DNA of 21,619 nt from CAYTRP01 sp964625145. GTDB taxonomy: Bacteria > Sumerlaeota > Sumerlaeia > SLMS01 > JAHLLQ01. Where the stretch lies: positions 1 through 21,619 of the forward strand of contig CAZVAQ010000050.1 of NCBI GenBank assembly GCA_964625145.1. The letters run 5' to 3'. Numbering within the stretch: position 1 is the stretch's first letter; the number at the start of each line of letters is the position of its first letter. Below the pieces are notes generated by a model. That model did no database searches. It worked only from the letters and a program-made list of their open reading frames with translations, and had not been told where the DNA came from. This document shows positions 21,273-21,619 of this stretch, piece by piece. Position numbers and translations under genes: made by a program.

Positions 21273-21619
21273 GTGCGCCTCCCGGCACATCGCCTCAACC
21301 GCGACTCGCTGATCGCCTTGGTCCTCGCGACCGAGGCGATCCTCATTTTGGTGGCCTTTGTCATCACGCTCTTCTTTCCGCTCACCATCGGCCAGATGCT
21401 TGGCGGGGGAGGGCATTGGGTCGTGCAAGCCGGTGTGGGTTTGCTGGCCGGCGGGATCCTCTTTGCCGCCGTCACGCTGATGGTATGGCTCTTCCCGGCG
21501 CTGATGGACTCCGCCGGGGGATTGCTGCGCGAAGTCATCCACCAGGCGCGTCCGCGTTCGCGCGATTGCGCGGTAATCTCCATGGCGGCGGGCGTGGGGG
21601 AGGAGTTGCTGTTCCGCGC
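21273..21619 (+). CDS. CPBP family intramembrane protease, N-terminal part (cut by the window end)
   Basis: The frame open from GTG 21273 to the last base gives 115 codons. It reads RLPAHRLNRDSLIALVLATE at the start, then two long hydrophobic spans (AILILVAFVITLFFPLTIG and VGLLAGGILFAAVTLMVWLF), a polar segment with HQARPRSRD, and ends in ISMAAGVGEELLFR. The final EELLFR matches the first catalytic motif (EExxxR) of CPBP/CAAX-protease-like intramembrane proteases; the later His motifs lie beyond the window. GTG begins 4 bp after the sdhB stop, so it may be read from the same transcript. The start is uncertain: there is no well-spaced ribosome binding site, and the frame is open further upstream inside sdhB. 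Family members process membrane proteins or modify them; the target is unknown. Confidence 0.7.
   Translation, partial: MRLPAHRLNRDSLIALVLATEAILILVAFVITLFFPLTIGQMLGGGGHWVVQAGVGLLAGGILFAAVTLMVWLFPALMDSAGGLLREVIHQARPRSRDCAVISMAAGVGEELLFR

Overview
This is a GC-rich window from what looks like a draft or metagenome assembly: it contains one run of exactly 100 Ns at 3592-3691, the usual scaffold-gap placeholder. The organism is a bacterium with an outer membrane, shown by two lipobox lipoproteins, an AsmA/YdbH-like intermembrane protein and a periplasmic SH3b protein. Its succinate dehydrogenase is the Bacillus-like, single-cytochrome, di-heme type B enzyme, usually coupled to menaquinone. It also has a membrane pyrophosphatase of the K+-dependent kind. 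The phylum cannot be fixed from the sequence alone; a deep-branching Gram-negative lineage is more likely than a proteobacterium. No tRNA, rRNA, CRISPR array or insertion sequence was seen.

Left part (1-10530, minus strand): an envelope gene block. In transcription order it encodes a small periplasmic SH3b protein, an M48 metalloprotease lipoprotein (4-bp overlap), a 1474-residue AsmA/YdbH-like protein, a DUF1318 (YdbL-like) lipoprotein (4-bp overlap) and a very large secreted TPR protein that runs off the left edge and is broken by the assembly gap. The block resembles the E. coli ydbH-ynbE-ydbL intermembrane lipid-homeostasis locus, with a protease, an SH3b protein and a TPR protein added.

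Middle (10676-13779): an orphan ketosynthase on the minus strand; divergent from it, 41 bp away, a 75-residue single-span membrane protein; then an FkbM-type methyltransferase and an AIM24-family protein on the plus strand. A strong stem-loop follows the AIM24 gene.

Right part (14019-21619, plus strand): energy metabolism. A membrane pyrophosphatase (hppA) has an apparent signal peptide and an insert of roughly 110 residues in what should be a periplasmic loop. After a 259-residue protein of unknown function comes a tight sdhCAB operon with all heme, FAD and Fe-S ligands visible. The start of a CPBP-family intramembrane protease follows sdhB by 4 bp and is cut by the window end.

The most promising system-level observations are the extended YdbH-like envelope locus and the unusual pyrophosphatase with its cluster of CGATAA repeats upstream.
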